NCBI RefSeq assembly: GCF_002258315.1
Contig: NZ_NOYD01000053.1
Span: 1 to 64,000, forward strand
Source of the DNA: Rhodococcus sp. 06-462-5
GTDB taxonomy: Bacteria; Actinomycetota; Actinomycetes; Mycobacteriales; Mycobacteriaceae
DNA: 64,000 nt
Direction: 5' to 3'
The notes beneath the pieces are model-generated. The model saw only the letters and a list, made by a program, of their open reading frames with translations, was not told where the DNA came from and ran no database searches. Positions 62,766-64,000 of this stretch are shown here, in pieces (position 1 is the first letter of the stretch; each line of letters opens with the position of its first letter). A program made the position numbers and the translations under genes.

Positions 62766-63892
62766 CGGCCGCGCAGGCGGTCCACCGCAGCGCGACCGGC
62801 CTGGACGTCGTCGTACGACGGGATCGAATCGGGATCGATCGACGCGGCACACGGTCCCGCCTCGAGGGCGGTATCCACCGGAATCGTTCTCTTGAGCAGA
62901 GCCAGAGCGATAGGGCCGAGCTCGAAGTGATCGATGACGGTGCCCAGACGCCCCACTGCCCGTCCACCCGCGGTGACCGGATCTCCCGTGCCGGGCCGAC
63001 CGTCCGCGGAACCGTCGAGGTGCAGCAACACCAGATGCCGCGGCGGGCGACCGAGATTGTGGACGCGCGAGACCGTCTCCTGCCCGCGGTAGCAGCCCTT
63101 CTCCAGATGCACCGCGCCGAACTCCGCGGCGCTGCCGATCCAGCGCACCTCGTGCGGAATGGTCTTCTCGTCGGTGTCCACGCCCACGCGCGGACGCAGC
63201 GATTCCACCCGCAACGCGTCGAACGCCCAGGTTCCGGCCGGGGCGGCCCCGGCGTCGCGCAGTCGGAGGAACCAGTCGCTCGAGTTCGCTCGGGGGATCA
63301 CCACGTCGTACGAATTCTTGCCCGGCCAGGGCATCCGTCGAACGAAACCGCCGCCGTCGACCGGCGAGGCACCGTAGATCTCGCTCGGAGCCGGCAGCCC
63401 GGCCTTCTCGAGCACCGACGCCGCGTCGGATCCGAGGACGGTGAGAACGGCGAGTTCGTCGGCCTGACGGGGTTCGGCCTTCGCCCAGAACACCATCTTC
63501 TTCAGGAACGAGAGCAGATCCGGGCCGGCTGCGCGCTCGGTGTCGATGTACGTGACACCGGCCAGGTCGGTCTGGACGAAGTGATGCTCGATGCGGCCGT
63601 TGACGTCCAGACTCAGGTTCTCGGCCGAGCTGCCGTCGGCCAGGTTCGTCACGAATTGGCTCGAGATGGTGTTCAACCAACTCAGGCGTTCGTCTCCGCT
63701 GATGGCGAGCACGAAACGGTGGGACCGATCGATGACGGCAGCGCTGCTGACCGCGTCTCGTTGTTCACCGAACGGATTGCCGTAGTGCCAGGCCACCCCG
63801 GCATCGACGCTGTCGTCGGGGGAGGGCACTGCGCCGGGAAGTGTCAGAAGTGGACTCGGGCTGATCGTGACTGTGTCGGACACATCTTCCAT
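62762..63892 (-). CDS. ygfZ: Folate-binding YgfZ-family protein
   Basis: 376 residues from the ATG at 63892; an upstream frame adds 24 residues without support. It is a glycine-cleavage-T-like fold: WLNTISSQFVTNLADG in the folate domain, and the hallmark LEKGCYRGQETVSRVHNLGRPPRHLV near residue 262, with the KGCYxGQE motif whose Cys is functionally important in E. coli YgfZ. It helps repair or assemble iron-sulfur proteins using tetrahydrofolate. It is co-transcribed with the MOSC gene. A plus-strand ATG appears 7 bases before the window end, too short to call. Confidence 0.92.
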   Translation of the reverse strand: MEDVSDTVTISPSPLLTLPGAVPSPDDSVDAGVAWHYGNPFGEQRDAVSSAAVIDRSHRFVLAISGDERLSWLNTISSQFVTNLADGSSAENLSLDVNGRIEHHFVQTDLAGVTYIDTERAAGPDLLSFLKKMVFWAKAEPRQADELAVLTVLGSDAASVLEKAGLPAPSEIYGASPVDGGGFVRRMPWPGKNSYDVVIPRANSSDWFLRLRDAGAAPAGTWAFDALRVESLRPRVGVDTDEKTIPHEVRWIGSAAEFGAVHLEKGCYRGQETVSRVHNLGRPPRHLVLLHLDGSADGRPGTGDPVTAGGRAVGRLGTVIDHFELGPIALALLKRTIPVDTALEAGPCAASIDPDSIPSYDDVQAGRAAVDRLRGR

Positions 63893-64000
63893 AGTAGGAG
63901 CCCGCCCGCGCAGCAACTCGGTGACCGGTCCCTTTACACCCTCGAAACGGCGACGACACGGCATCGCGACGACGCGGACCTAGCGTTTCGATCCATGAAG

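Noticed and set aside
63994..64000. Start of a plus-strand gene at the right edge (ATG AAG)
   Set aside because: Only seven bases are visible, which is not enough to support a gene.

Overview
The window is high-GC actinobacterial DNA, most likely from a Rhodococcus or close relative in the Corynebacteriales. This rests on gene content (an LppP/LprE-type lipoprotein, DUF3073, a sterol-carrier-family gene next to purF, a stand-alone maltokinase-cap protein), on IdeR/DtxR-type iron boxes, and on frequent GTG starts with 4-bp stop/start overlaps. The species cannot be fixed from the sequence alone.

Region 1 (1-29797) is an iron-acquisition island. On the minus strand lies an apparent operon: a formyltransferase, two half-size ABC exporters, a three-module NRPS and a second NRPS that runs off the left edge. 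On the plus strand, divergent from it, are a siderophore-binding lipoprotein, a ferric-siderophore reductase fused to a methyltransferase-like domain, an ornithine N-monooxygenase, two FecCD permeases, their ATPase and a second siderophore-interacting protein. A flavin monooxygenase (minus strand) and an FbpABC-type ferric-iron importer follow. Five candidate iron boxes sit in front of the transcription units. Read by hand, the adenylation pockets suggest N5-formyl-N5-hydroxyornithine, Ser and Ser for the first NRPS, and formyl-hydroxyornithine again for the second. The monooxygenase and formyltransferase would supply that building block. The product is therefore predicted to be a hydroxamate peptide siderophore. 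No thioesterase, catechol genes or phosphopantetheinyl transferase are in view.

Region 2 (29794-42606) is housekeeping: a small cap-domain protein, an MFS exporter, purC with an overlapping oligopeptidase B, a CitA/DcuS-type two-component system divergent from a dicarboxylate symporter, a glutathione peroxidase, a DUF2334 protein, thiM, a lipoprotein and a metallo-beta-lactamase-fold protein. A pair of inverted 51-bp repeats with an oppositely oriented core lies upstream of thiM.

Region 3 (42707-63892) is the purine locus: purS-purQ, purL, purF and purM. Interspersed are small hypothetical genes, an M18 aminopeptidase, a nucleoside phosphorylase-like gene, an abhydrolase/CPBP-protease/sterol-carrier trio and a complete oligopeptide ABC importer with a fused double ATPase. 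DUF3073, a MOSC protein and a YgfZ-type folate protein close the window. Strong hairpin terminators separate several units, and a 95-bp repeat occurs twice between the aminopeptidase and phosphorylase genes.
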